A DNA stretch of 64,000 nucleotides, taken from positions 635,038-699,037 of the forward strand of contig CAXAMN010022851.1 of NCBI GenBank assembly GCA_963970005.1. Reading direction: 5' to 3'. This document shows positions 22,275 through 33,553 of the stretch, in pieces (position 1 is the stretch's first letter; every line of letters begins with the position of its first letter). Below the pieces are notes generated by a model. The model saw nothing but the letters and a program-made list of their open reading frames with translations. It was not told the DNA's origin and made no database searches. Made by a program: the position numbers and the translations under genes. This stretch comes from Durusdinium trenchii. Taxonomy: Eukaryota > Sar > Dinophyceae > Suessiales > Symbiodiniaceae.

Positions 22275-23784
22275 TTAACCATTGAGACTCATGTTCGGCA
22301 CTGTGGGTTCGTGTCGATTTTGCCGACGGCGGTCTCGTTCTGCTGCTTGCTGGGCAAGGACAAAGCTTTCGGGCGAGATCTGGTATGTTGACGACCGGAT
22401 ACAGGAACGCAGCAAATCGATGGGGTCTTGTTGATCTTTAGTTAGTCCGTCAGCTAGCATGCGATTGGTGGGAAGCCATCGTATGATGCCCTGAGTCAAA
22501 CGAAGAGATTCTCTGATAATCACTATATCAATGCTAGTACGACGGTCATCTACAGCCGTTGGTGCTGAAGGGGACACTAGGTGATCATAAAGAGATTTGC
22601 AGTCCGTGGCCAATATGGGAGGTCGTCTGGCCAACATATCTCGTCCGTCACGTGGCGCGAAGGCTCCATCAAGGGCTTCGCACAACAGCAAGCTCACCCA
22701 TTCCACTGAATCACTGGCACTAGCCATAGCTTGGCTTTCGGCGCCAAGTGTTGAACTCACAGCTCGAGACAGACGGTAACTCTTCCACAAAAAAGGGGTC
22801 CAAGGAGCAACAGCTGATTCATTCAGGCTTTTGTCAGTGAATCCCAAAATGTAACCAGCTTGGGTGTGGTCCCCTCGGTTTGCCCATGCTGCGTCCGAAT
22901 GTCCGCAAATGCGTAAGTTCTCCGGCGGAATGCATTGAAAAGTGATTTCCAGATCCTTGTGCTGACGAGCTCGTCTAATGGCGTTGTTGGCATCTCTGAG
23001 ATTACGGATGGTGGGTCTTGGAAAGGACTGTTGGGAGATGCTAGTCTGTACCGCCAGGTCAGGGCGGCTTTGCGAGGCTAACCAGTTTAGTCCTCCATTG
23101 ATCGCTCGCAGCACTTTGATTTGTCCTTCGTGCAGCAACGTGTCGTTGGACGCACCTTTTGGAATCGTGGCTGGTCGGAGGGACTCAGCAAACAGCTTTT
23201 GTGACAACTTGATAGACTTGGTCTTGGGGTTTTGAGTATAGTAAGTGCCACAAAACTCGCCTTCACCTACACGCCATTTCCGATAGGGAAAACGATCTTT
23301 CAGCTGTTTGACACTTTCCTCGAACAACCGTCCTGAACCTCCTACTGCCGTGTCATCTACATGTACCCCCATGACCCCACTCAGTTGGTTTTCCGCGTTT
23401 CGTAGGAAGTACAAACAAGGGTCGAAGATGGATTGTTTCCAACCTGCGGCACATGCTTCCTGATGGAAGGTTCTGAACCAGCTTGACGGTGCATCGTTCT
23501 GTCCATAAACATTACCTACAACTTCAATCACTGCATCCGGTGGAACTCCTGGGATTCCTCCAGCAGGCTGAGTGGCATATAATGGCCTGAACTTACTATC
23601 TAAGGGGCCTGCCTCCATGAATGCACCTTTGATGTCGCCCAATTGCAAATCCCACTGATGAGAACAGATCAGTTGCATCAACAAGGTCCGAGAGATCTGA
23701 CTCAGTGTGGGGGATTTCAGGAGACCTTCTTGTGCTTTAGCATCGAGATCAGCACCATCTACTTGATGCGAAAAGTACTGGGGT
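22275..23784 (-). pseudogene. Reverse transcriptase-RNase H of the copia element, 5' frameshifted
   Basis: The main frame is open from upstream of 23684 (AKAQEGLLKSPTLSQ) to the stop at 22275. RT motifs, counted from 23684: LQLGDIKGAFMEAG with the first catalytic Asp near residue 17, and VHVDD near 107-111, the YVDD box with His for Tyr. The RNase H part shows DAAW (Asp near 264), GAESQAM (Glu near 316), ATDCKSL (Asp near 361) and RRTSIDIVIIRE. The preceding frame (linker and RT start) ends at TAG 23759-23761 after STFRIK. The two frames differ by one base and residues normally found between them are missing, so RT is broken here by a small deletion or frameshift. Confidence 0.85.
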
Positions 23785-24630
23785 CGGACGGGTCTATCGA
23801 CTGATTCTCTTCCAGTGGTTTTCGGACGATGACAAACCGGCTACCTATGAAACGATCTGGAAAGTCCTCTTTCAGTCGAGCGGCTTTCTTACCATAGTGT
23901 ATGTAAACAGCTCGTTTATCCAGGATCGTGTTCCACTCTGCCAACTTGGATTCATCGACCAGTTTCTGTAACTGAGAGTCCGCGTTGGTGTGCGGAATTT
24001 CCTTGCTGAGTTTCTTCTGTATGTAGGCTGCAACCAAGACTTCAATGGGTTGTTCTTCGGTCCAACACGCAAAAATCTCATGCTCCTCATCAGCTAGAAG
24101 GATCTCATCATCGTTTCCCTCAGTTGTACGAGGTCGAGAGAGAGGTGGTTCATCAACGGGTCCTTCCATGAGATCAACTGACCTTTTCAGATTCTCGGTG
24201 TTCCTCACCTCAGTCTCTTGGTTCAGTGTGTCGACCAACATTCGTGGAACCATCTCTCTCATCATTTCCACAAAATCATCCTCACGCATAGCGGGAGGTC
24301 TGTAGAGCGCCGCTTGACCTGCTTTCTGTGTCACGCGTCGTCGGACTGGTCCGTACGACGATGGTTCGGTCTTGGCTTCAGCAGGACCGGCACTGGAGCT
24401 TGACCCACCCACGGAAAAATGTGGAAACTCATCCTGATTCTGGTCGGAAGGTGCTGTGTTTGCTTGTGTCACATGCTCATTGGTGGTGGTTGTCTCGGTT
24501 GTACTGGGTGGGACAACCTCCATTGGAGTGTCCAATGTCGGACTGGGTTCCTCGGCATCTGGAGCCGGTGGAACGCTTACGGTCGCTGGAACAGTTGCTG
24601 GAGACTCGGGCTGCACTGATGGATAGTGGC
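23759..24630 (-). CDS. Copia element: linker region between integrase position and RT (partial)
   Basis: The frame is open from the assembly gap to the stop at 23759. It begins with a long low-complexity Pro/Thr/Ser/Glu region, followed by acidic sequence (EDDFVEMMREMVPRMLVDTL) and a domain with AEWNTILDKRAVYIHYGKKA and RFIGSRFVIVRKP that leads into RT. In copia polyproteins such a segment separates the integrase C-terminus from RT. The apparent GTG start at 24616 is probably not a real initiation site, since translation should come from the upstream polyprotein. Confidence 0.7.
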
Positions 24631-24640
24631 NNNNNNNNNN
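24631..24640. other. Assembly gap (10 N) inside the retrotransposon
   Basis: Ten Ns separate the protease-side ORF from the pre-RT linker. A Ty1/copia integrase (usually several hundred residues with HHCC and DDE motifs) should lie exactly here, and no trace of it is present on either side. Ten Ns may be a placeholder for an unknown length. Confidence 0.95.
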
Positions 24641-26343
24641 AAAAACGAATCATCCCTAAACCATGACTGAAGCGAAGCGGAGTCACTGGGCTCTGGGTCA
24701 TCACGAGCTGGTGGCACGAACTCTGCTGTCACCGTGGACGGTTCGGGATGAGTGCACATGACCTCTTGTTCAAAGTCAGGGGTGACTGTCTCGCCAATCA
24801 CGTTCACGGCAAACTGACCAGCCTCATTGGTGGACAAAGGCACCACGACTTTCTCATCAAACAATGTCAACTGTTGTTGTCCAAAGTCGATGACAGCCTT
24901 GAGGGTTTGCAGCGCGTTCCTAGAGATCAGGAACGGGGCATGTCCCCTCACAATGGCTGTCCTGATGGTCCCCTTCTTGCCACCCAAGAAAACTGGTAGG
25001 CGGATCACGGTGTGGGTTGTCTCTTTCTCTCCATTGCCGAACCTGAAGTGGTTCACCTCGTGCAGCTCGGGAGGCTCTGCGATGTTGGCTGCTTTCCATA
25101 GACGTTGAAACTCCTGCAACGTCTGACGTCCGATGATGGAGCGTCCGCATCCAGAGTCCAGGATACCATATCCCGGTGAGCTCACGAGCAGTACTTCGGG
25201 AAGCACGGTGGAGGACTCCAGACGATCAGAATGTCGCTGTCGCAACATGTCCAGAGTCGACATGGGAGGCGGAACAACCGCTGCCATAGCCACAAAGTCT
25301 TCGTTGTCCCACATTGCATAACCCTCAGACTTGAGGTCAGAGGCTTCGGTCACCAAGGCTGCTCCGGCTTCACGCTTGGCAGAACTGTGAGGGTGACCTT
25401 GAGAAGAACTTGCTGCTTTGGGCTGAGTGCACTCCTTCGACCAATGGCCAACTGCTCCACAGCGATGACACTTTGTTCGGCGTTTCAACTCTGCGATCTC
25501 GACGCGATAGCTTCGTTTCAAGTCTGAGGCCGCTGCGAACTTGCGGGTCCTTTGCAACTTGTTGAGCTCTTTGCGTCGGTCCTTCCAGGAGATGGCCAAG
25601 GCTTCGGCCACTTCACGTTCATCATAAATTTCATCCTCTTCAACATCTCCAGCAGAGACATCGTGTTCAGCGAGGAAGGATTCAACCTCCTTGGACAGAT
25701 CGGGGTCATCGTCGTGCTCAGGACCTTCGGTTGCAGTGTGTCCGAAGTCCCCTTCAACCATACCTGCGCCGAAGTTCTTCTTTTTGACCACGAAATCCGG
25801 GTAGCAGGAACGCATGGCACGTCCGATCTCTTCCCGCTTCAACACTCCAAGGCTGCGAGCAAGGACAACTGCTTTCTGCTCATCCGTCAAGCCAGATCTA
25901 TTCAAAATCAACCAGCCGCGAGCTTCTTCAGGAAATGTCACATTGACTTTCCTTTCACACTTTTCAAACAATTCCGAAGCCCGCGAAATCCAGGTCTTCA
26001 AGCTCTCTCCGTCAGCAGCCTTCAGGTTGAAGATCTCGGTGAGGGTCTCGCTCATCTCATCGCTGGTGTCCTTTTGAGGAAACCGCTTATCCAAGCGGTC
26101 GAGCAGCACTTTTTCTCCTCCCTCTTTCTGGTACGAGGAAGGATCCAGGTGTTCCACACACTCCAATGCCTTGCCTGACAACAGAGTGTATATGTAGGCC
26201 CCACGGGCCTTGGGTTGCACCTTGTCTTCCAAGGTGAGCAACTTGTTCAACACCCACACTTTCCATCTACGGTACTCTTTGGCGTCCTCGGTGTCACCTG
26301 AGAACGAACGGAGGCTTCCACTGCCTTCCAACGATGCCGCCAT
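24641..26343 (-). CDS. Copia Gag-protease (3' end in the gap)
   Basis: The best start is ATG at 26343 (MAASLEGSGSLRSF) in a GCCATGG context; the frame also opens at a GTG three codons earlier. Gag contains KEYRRWKVWVLNKLLTLEDK and a helical domain up to about residue 200. A CCHC zinc knuckle (CHRCGAVGHWSKEC) lies near residues 295-308 of the open frame, for binding element RNA. The aspartic protease site GILDSGCGRSIIG has Asp near residue 399. The rest of the protease fold follows (TVIRLPVFLGGKKGTIRTA). The frame reaches the N gap after SWFRDDSF; whatever is read through the Ns is meaningless. Gag and protease are intact in this copy. Confidence 0.9.
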
Positions 26344-26378
26344 GGCGTTCACGTGTCGCGCTGAGATCCTACTCAGCG

Positions 26379-26410
26379 GGAGCCTAGGATAAACCTAGGC
26401 TCCGCTACCA
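26379..26410 (-). promoter_or_regulatory. Primer-binding site and adjoining hairpin of the copia element
   Basis: In element orientation the 5' LTR is followed by T and then TGGTAGCGGAGC (26410-26399), which matches the initiator-tRNA-Met primer site of plant and yeast copia elements (TGGTATCAGAGC) at 10 of 12 positions. It overlaps a perfect 10-bp inverted repeat, GGAGCCTAGG and CCTAGGCTCC, separated by five bases (26379-26403). The stem could cover part of the primer site in element RNA. Function is inferred from position. Confidence 0.75.
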
Positions 26411-26411
26411 A

Positions 26412-26552
26412 TGTCGAAACATTGAAAGCCGACTCCTATCGGCACGAAAGGGCGTCTTTTCCTAGGCTTCAGCCGAGAGTCCCTGATATGTCAGCCGAAC
26501 GATCGATCCACCTGTCCTCTGAGATGGATGGCGTTCACGTGTGATTTTCACA
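26412..26552 (-). repeat. 5' LTR of the copia element
   Basis: This 141-bp copy is identical to 21199-21339. It should contain the element's promoter and the start of its RNA. No TATA box stands out within it. TAAG follows it as the target duplication. Confidence 0.95.
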
Positions 26553-26556
26553 TAAG

Positions 26557-27180
26557 TATTTATTAAATACTTATATCATATATTATTCAACTTTTGAGGT
26601 GCCCCCATTCAGTAAGAACCAATCTAGTCACAGCTGGATCAGCTTTTTGCTGAGGCTTTGCATGGTTAATTTCGATGTGGGACAGTTCACACTAGTGATG
26701 TCATCCACATTGGTAGTTAGGAGTGGGTCAGACTCTCCGCAGCTCTCGTTTTCCCTGGCCCTCTATGCTTACAAGAATGGTCCGGCCAGGGAGGGATCCA
26801 ATGATGTCTTTTATCAGTGATGTCCGCTGATGTCCTTCCGCCTCCAAAATTGACCGACGCTCACAGATTGTATGATAAAGGCGTCCTTGCAAGAGAGGAT
26901 ATATAAATCCTGGATAAACATAATAGGTGGACTAACCTGTCTCGGCTGGAAGACGGTGTGGCTCGCATGCCACGCCTCGCCGTTTTCCTCTGAAAGAGTT
27001 CATTCATATCTCCGCTGATTAAGAATGTTTCATAAAATTGGCCAAGGTCAAACACGGGAACATTGGTTATATACGAAGAAATTGGAGCACAGACAAGGTC
27101 CCATACGGACTTAATTACGCTGTGGCGATTGGTTGTGCACACCCTTTCTGGGATGAGTTCTTTGAACATGTAAACAACTG
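26557..27180. other. Stretch without a recognised gene
   Basis: The sequence is AT-rich immediately next to the LTR, then of mixed composition. Open frames are short and unconvincing. Confidence 0.45.
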
Positions 27181-27182
27181 TT

Positions 27183-27434
27183 CATAGTGGAGCAGGACGA
27201 TTGGAGGTTTTGATCCACAACCCTTTCAATTCTACAGCTAAGGCTATGTTATTTGTTTTTAATGCCGAAAGAGCCCACGAACCTCGTGCAACTTCGCCCA
27301 CAACGTTAGAGCGGGTGATTGTGCGAACGTTTAGGCCCGTTGGCGGCAGTTTGGATGTTTCAGCGGATCTCCAAGGAGGATTCGCGATTCGACCTGTTGC
27401 ATTCGGTGTGTGGAGGTCATTGAGGTCATTTTAG
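27183..27434 (+). CDS. Weak candidate exon, product unknown
   Basis: The frame is open to TAG at 27432-27434 and contains LIHNPFNSTAKAMLFVFNAE and a Val/Gly/Asp-rich middle. Composition is protein-like but third positions are only weakly biased and no acceptor is obvious. Confidence 0.25.
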   Translation, partial: HSGAGRLEVLIHNPFNSTAKAMLFVFNAERAHEPRATSPTTLERVIVRTFRPVGGSLDVSADLQGGFAIRPVAFGVWRSLRSF

Positions 27435-28159
27435 GCTTGTGGCCGCTGAAAAGGGACGATCCTTACTAATCCTTCCCCCTACTTGGTCAATGTTTGGTCC
27501 TCCAGCTTTGTTGGTGTCCTGAGAGATTTGAGAAGGAAGTTGACCTAGAGCGACCTTGATGTCTCCACTTCAGCCACCTGGCTGCTCGTTTTATACCCTA
27601 ATATAAAGACCTGGGGCGTTGAGAACCATTGAGCTACGCGCAGCGTGAGCAAAAGCGGCCAAACCAACGACATGGGTGTTTTTTAATGTTTTTTTGTGCC
27701 TGCACAAGAGGTTCTGTTCTGGCCGAGTGACCGGTTTACATCTCCAAGAACTTTCAACCTCCCCATTGCCCGTCAATAGACAGACCTCCCAAACGCAGCT
27801 TCTTGTGGCCTCAGGCCACAGCGTGCTTTTGCTTTGCGCTGATGAACGCTGCCCTGGAATACCTTCGGACACGGAGCTACCGGAAGCGTCTTGGTGCTGG
27901 GAGGACGGGAGGACACCGGCGGATTCAACGGAGCGTCGGCGGTACGGGGACGTGATCCAGCTACTTGACCACCGGGCATGGAGCTGGTTCCCAAAACTGA
28001 TATTGTGTCACCCCGATACAGCACAGAGAACGCCATAGGTATGTATTATGATGCATGGTTTGCATCAAGTCTATCTCACACCTGGACATCGTTTGTGTGT
28101 GTGTCAAGCCCTGTGCACTGCAGGGGACACCATTTGTACCGAAGCACCGAGCCATGTAG

Positions 28160-29639
28160 GATGGTGCGACCGTTCTTCCGTTGCCCAACGAAGCTCTGGC
28201 AGTTATATATATCCGCTTCATGGACGCCAAGTCACCTGTTTCACTCGATGATGTTGCTTTCAGACTGTTCGCCGTTCCGTTTTCCGGGCCATTTTCCCGT
28301 TCTCCTTTTTGGAAAGGTCGTCTAATGCACATCGTAAAGTGCGCACGACAACGGAGCTCTTGCGAGGTCTCTTCTAAATGTGTGTGGGTGTGCGGGCCTG
28401 TGGCCCATTTTTCGACGCACGAAGAAGGATGGGCATTCCGTGAGTGCCTGGAACTCTACAGGGCGCCAAGGTGAATCCAATCAGCGCGAGGGGGACTGGC
28501 AAATTCTTCATCCGAGCGCCAAGTCAAGTTTGTTTCCGAAGAACACTGGGTTCCTCAACAAACCTTTGATGTTGCAGTGCCTCACAAAATGACACAACGT
28601 GTCGCATTCTGGATTCGAGGTTCAACTCCAGCCATGCACACAGCAGTGCTGATCTCATTTGTCATCAGAGAAGCGCGTGCTCATCGCTAGCTGCCGATCA
28701 AACTACGAGGTGGACACCATGATTTTATCATTCAATATTGCGCTGCAGTTCACCGCTTGTGGCGCCTCCTCAACCTCGTGTCGGCATGCTTGGTGAGGAA
28801 GTTCGGCCCCCCGTTTCTGTTGGTTTCTGTGCGCCAGATGCTCCATCCCCTCCTCTCCGGCCAGATCCTTGCAGCACATCCAGCTCGATAAGTGTCACAG
28901 AATTTGATTCGGGGCACGGCTGTGGAGTTGGATGCCAACAGACCTTGAGTGTGGCTGTCTATGCTGATTCATATATTTTTTGGTAGGCTGGTAAGTAACG
29001 CATCGTATTGGGTGGCATCATAGGTGCATCCAGTGCCACGACACAGACACAGCCACAGCCAGGCCAACCAACCACGTCAAGGCCTCACGCAGAATGCAAG
29101 GGAGACGTGGATCAGTTGCACAATTCAAGGATTGGCCATAGGGCTTGCCAAACGAGAGGCAGATTTCTGATCCGAGTGCGGTCGACATCGAGTGGCGGAA
29201 GCGCCCCTCCCTTTCTGCTGGCTGAGTTCATGTTTCAAGATATGGGTTTGTATATAAATAGACAGAATTAAATACGTAGACCAAACCCATTGGTTGGGGG
29301 GTGTCCCTATTAACATGCCACACATAGGAATAGGTCTCACCTCGAGCACCCTAAGCTTTGATGATTGTCCTATTCGAGACCATGAGCTGTAGGAGTGAAG
29401 CTGCCGTATTCTTTTCTCAGGGAAATGGCTACATTTTTGCGGCTTCTCGCGACCATCGCCTACCCCTGTTGAATCTCCTCAGGCTCAGTCTCGCTGCGCT
29501 CTCCGGCATGGGTCTGGTCTTGCTGGGTTTCTTCATCATCAAGGCGCGCATGTTTTGCGTCTCGCGTGCTCGCAGTTCGGTGCGGTCAGACCACAGTGGC
29601 CCGGAAAACCGGGACTCGGTGGACAGATTTGGAAGCTAG
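28160..29639 (+). CDS. Gene E: membrane-anchored protein, several exons, family unknown
   Basis: Candidate exons: 28160-28470, after CATGTAG, containing NEALAVIYIRFMDAKSPVSL and HEEGWAFRECLELYRAP, GTGAAT donor; 28749 to about 28886, after GCGCTGCAG, containing HRLWRLLNLVSACLV, probable GA donor; an uncertain one near 29024-29170; and 29421-29639, after TTCTTTTCTCAG, ending at TAG. The last exon has a hydrophobic helix (SLAALSGMGLVLLGFFII) followed by KARMF and a short basic-polar tail ending SVDRFGS, as in a type I membrane protein. Third-position GC is high in the 28749 and 29421 exons. Whether all four belong to one gene is inferred from strand, order and spacing. An additional stretch before 28025 (FGHGATGSVLVLGGREDTGG) may be an earlier exon. 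Confidence 0.45.
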
Positions 29640-31370
29640 GGACATAGCCAGATTCAGATGTTGGCAAGATGCTGCTGAGTCTAGTGATGAATACAATTGA
29701 ATATATACATATTGATAGCTTTACATGTAGACACTGTGATGTTTCTATGACCGAACCAAATGTCTTGGAAAAGCTTCAAATCCATGGAAAGACATGGCAC
29801 GAGCAAGGCTTAGTAACTTGCTTACCTCCTTGCAAAGAAGTTTCAGCCACCAGTCCGACTTGATTTTTTGCTTTTATAGTAGTGATAGAAGGTGGGTTTG
29901 CACAACTTTGAGCGGCCCGGCCAATGTTTGTTTATCATGGGCGGGTTCAAATGTACAATTATTAGGTCGGCAGGTTGCTCTACAAATCTCTATAAACACC
30001 TTGTGCAAGTGATCCAACCAATGCAAGCAAGGTTCATAGGGTTTGGGAGCTTTTCATGGAAGAAGCTTTCCTGAGTAAATCCTGGCTTGGCGACATGATT
30101 TTTTCTTATGTGTGATGTGTGGGTGTGTATAGATATACTTATATATATACAGTGTATATATATATACTCGTTTCAATTATTGATCCTTTTTTTTAAATCA
30201 GTTTTGCAATGTCTTGCATGCTTGCATGAATGCGAGTGTGGTATTGTTTCAGAAGCCCAGTCTTCCCTCGTTTTCTTCGAGCAGAGTGTGCAAGGGCCGG
30301 GTCAGCGGAGGGTTCACCAGGCCCTTTGAGAGTTGCGACCCTAGCGAATCGTGGCCAGCGTTCCAGAGCTGCCGACGAATTTATTGGGATTGAGGAGAGC
30401 ACATGCACAAGGTTCCTGAAATCCGGGTGCACATCTTCGGGCTGGTTTGTCAACCGTGTTCAAATAATGTGGGTTCAATCTTGCCCCTTGCCATGGAATG
30501 GTGTTTCTTTTTTTATGCGACCGGTGCTTCTGACCGGTGCGACTTGCTTATGCTTATGATTCGATCTTTATCGACGCCTAATTACGGTGCTCCCAAAGGT
30601 TGGGAGAGTCAAGCAAGGTGGAAAAGCAATGAACATATATGTGTATTGGCATCTACACATACAATAGACGACATATGTGTATATTTGTGTACATATATAT
30701 ACATATAATATATATATATATACTTGTCTATATGGCCGGAGAAAAAGAACATGCTTGACGGCGACAGTTGCAGGTGAACCTGCTGGGCATGCTACACGGC
30801 AACTTCTTTGTCACCCCCACCGCCCTTTGGACTTCTTCGCACGCTGTTTTTGGGTTTGGTTGGGAATCCGACGTTTTTGTTTATATAGTTCTATTTTTTT
30901 GAGATGTTGTTTCATGTTGCTTCCTTATTACTTTTTGCTGGTTACACGGACATTTCCACATTTGTAGTGTTGATAGATTCCGGGGGTGATGGCTCCAGAC
31001 TGACCAAACCACAACGATGCCGATTTTGCATGTGGAGCGGTGTGTTTTATTAATTCGTTGATTTTCAGGCAGTGGTCTTCCACATTTAGTGGTTCAATTT
31101 CCAAGTGGTTTATATCGAGTTTTGTCCAAAATGATCCAACTGGGATTTTGAATCTAGATGTAAAATCTAGATGTGAAATGTGAATGTATGCATCTTGGCT
31201 GTGATATGCGTGCCACAAACTTGCACCAAACCACCGAACTGAGGCCCAATGCATGAGCAGAGGCCCAGTGATGGTGGTTGGTCCAAAACGTCACGAGACG
31301 TGTGTGAGGGCAGATGGAAATCGTCCACAAGTGCTTCCCAGGGATAACTTTTGGGTTGCTTCAATGGTCA
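29640..31370. other. Intergenic stretch with TA tracts and one ambiguous island
   Basis: TA/CATA microsatellites lie at about 30120-30165 and 30650-30722. A GC-richer island at 30240-30450 is open on both strands: the minus frame includes PEDVHPDFRNLVHVLSS, the plus frame includes RSRAADEFIGIEESTC. Neither has clean borders, so I leave it uncalled. Confidence 0.4.
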
Positions 31371-31376
31371 TGGGAG

Positions 31377-31503
31377 AGTCCCGGAGTACCGCGGAGTCCG
31401 GATGCCCAAAGTCCGGGTTCGCGGGCTGCGAAGGGCGGTTCCCGACCGGTCCCCAAAGTCCGCGGCTGAACACGGACTGCGGAACTTTGTCGAGTATGCT
31501 GAT
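31377..31503 (+). CDS. Candidate exon in a GC-rich island, product unknown
   Basis: The frame reads 42 codons with very high third-position GC, including EYRGVRMPKVRVRGLRRAV and ending LRNFVEYAD at a GTCATA donor. It is basic and Arg-rich. The island contains repeated phrases (CAAAGTCCG twice, and GGAACTTTG as near complement), so a structured repeat is an alternative. Confidence 0.35.
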
Positions 31504-32725
31504 GTCATATGATGTTGTGGTATTGCCAAGGGAAGGAAACATGTGGCATGCACATGCGTGCACATACATGCAACATGGTTCTGTTTCACATTCTAAGCAT
31601 GTTCAGTGGACTTTGATTTGCTTCAATTTCAAGCGGTATGTGTTATTAAATATATATATATATATATGTGTGTTGTGTATGTGTATATACATATACACAT
31701 ATACTTCTTTTGAAGTCTAATGCATTTGTGCAATCGTACTGATATGAGCACCCTCCCAGAAATATGCATATATATAATTATTGATTGAAAATGAAGCCAT
31801 TGGCCTGCAGGCCAGGGATTTGATCATAGTGACATAGAGGAGCATGATAGTTTCGGGAGGTGCACTGTCTCTTCTCATCATCAACATGCAAAAACCCACT
31901 CCATCCGACTCCATTTGGGCCGGAAGGAAGAATTAAGTGAAACAGTTTCACCCCCACCCCACTCCCGTTCTTTTTCCCATTTTGGTTTCCTTTGATCTTT
32001 CCTTAACTTCCACTTGCCGGCTGGGGGGGGTTCCCCTCCGAACCTGCTCAGCAACCTGTGCGAACCGTCGCTGCAGAAGGTCTGATCCTTTGCTCCTTCG
32101 CCAGGTCTGATCCTTTTTGCCTCGCTGGCCGGTGCAATCCTGTCACACCTCTCGTCGGCCGGATGCACAGGCGGTCGCGAGTCGAATTCTTCGCGTTTTT
32201 TGGCGCGATCTCCTAACAAGTGGACGGCGGATGCCGCAAAGCCCTAGACTTATATAGGCTTAGGCTATGCTGCTATGCTTGAATATGTTCGATGGGGACC
32301 GATGTGTACACCACCTTGGGTTTGTGATGGTTTGTGCTATCGGTCGGTCTACTCTGAGATCGGTTCAAACATGCATCCTCTCCCTGATTTCATGAACCAG
32401 CAAATCACCTCAGTGCCCACAGAGCATGCACCCGCTGGGCAAACACTGCGAGAAGTGACACTCGTACATTCAGCAGGTGAAACCTTCACAGAGGTGGTGT
32501 GAATACAGTGGAAGGACCTTCCTTGTCCATCATATTGTTTGCTTGATTTTAGCAAGGGTGAGGAGCATCGAAGAGTTTAAGATGTGCAAGTTACATCAAG
32601 TTTGCTGTACGTTCTTTTTGGGCCTGACAGTCTTAACATGTCTTAATTCAGTATATGATCAACGTGGTTTCAGACTTAATATGTCTTAATACCCGATGGG
32701 TAGTTTCTTAATACCCGATGGGTAG

Positions 32726-33553
32726 TTGGCTTTGTCTCCCCCTCGACTTTCTGGTCGTCGCTGCGTGCAAAAACCTGGCAGGCATCATTGGCGCGGGTGC
32801 CAACATCGGATTCCTCACCGGTTCTTCGACAGCAAAAACGGTCCGAAGGAAGGGAGATGAGTCCAGGAGTCCTGCAGTGTGTGGATGATGTGGATGATGT
32901 CCACACACTGCGAAGAGACGAAAGGATGGCCACCTCCAGAATGCGTCACCCGAACGTCACCTCCACACGAACGTCGCAGTTTCTGAACATTGGCCGAGGC
33001 CAAAGGTTTTTATGATCAAGTTCCAAAGGTCAGATCCATCAGATCCTCTTTTGAAGCTTTGGTCAAGGATTTTATAACCTACCCTTTGGCTGAAAGTGGA
33101 ACAGTCCAAGTGCTGTGAGGCAGGGGTTGTCACGCTGGGATGGAATATAATCAAATTTTGGAAGTTTGCTATTCCTCCATGTTTCATAGCACTATTAATA
33201 ATTTACACCAGAACGTCTCTAAACCACGGTGTTAATAAAGTATAAGAAAGTGATTCCTTGCAAATTGATGGCCATTCAGTCGGTTGCTCTCCCTCATTGA
33301 CACCATGCTCCTCATGAGGCAACATGCTTCTGAGCTGCCTCACTGGACACTGGAAACATGCCTTGAGCACCTTCGCCATGATCGCAGTCACCCGGTGTGA
33401 AATGGCCATAGGGCCTATGGGGGTTCGAGGGTGGTGCAAGGTGGCTAGGTTAAGCAAGAGGGCACTCGGGTTTGATATTTACGCTGGGTTTGCTGCAACA
33501 GGATCGTCATGCTCACAACGGAGATGGAACGGATTCCCCCGCCCAAGCAATGA
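32726..33553 (+). CDS. Gene H: three candidate exons, product unknown
   Basis: Exon 32726-32876 follows GATGGGTAG and contains LDFLVVAACKNLAGIIGAGA then NIGFLTGSSTAKTVRRKGD. Exon 33319-33430 follows CTCATGAG and contains MLLSCLTGHWKHALSTFAMI and GPMGVRG, donor GTGGTG. Exon 33502-33553 follows GCAACAG, reads IVMLTTEMERIPPPKQ and stops at TGA. The last two join in phase with GT-AG borders. The first joins them only if it ends at a different donor, for example after AGGA near 32867. The first two exons carry moderately hydrophobic, glycine-rich helices, suggesting a membrane or organelle protein. No family is recognised. Confidence 0.45.

Larger units (their letters stand above)
21199..26552 (-). 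mobile_element. Ty1/copia LTR retrotransposon
   Basis: Two 141-bp LTRs without a visible mismatch flank minus-strand gag, protease, RT and RNase H. The element is 5,354 bp as assembled, plus whatever the 10-N gap hides. The flanks carry TAAG on both sides (21195-21198 and 26553-26556), or ATAAG if the terminal A is counted in the duplication. LTR termini are TG...CA. RT followed by RNase H with no integrase after it, together with the copia-type primer site, places it in Ty1/copia. Identical LTRs imply a recent insertion. Integrase is not seen, RT is frameshifted, and an additional ORF lies before the 3' LTR, so this copy is probably non-autonomous. Confidence 0.93.

Noticed and set aside
23978..26178. 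Plus-strand frames up to 208 codons
   Set aside because: They are shadows of the minus-strand gag and polyprotein genes.
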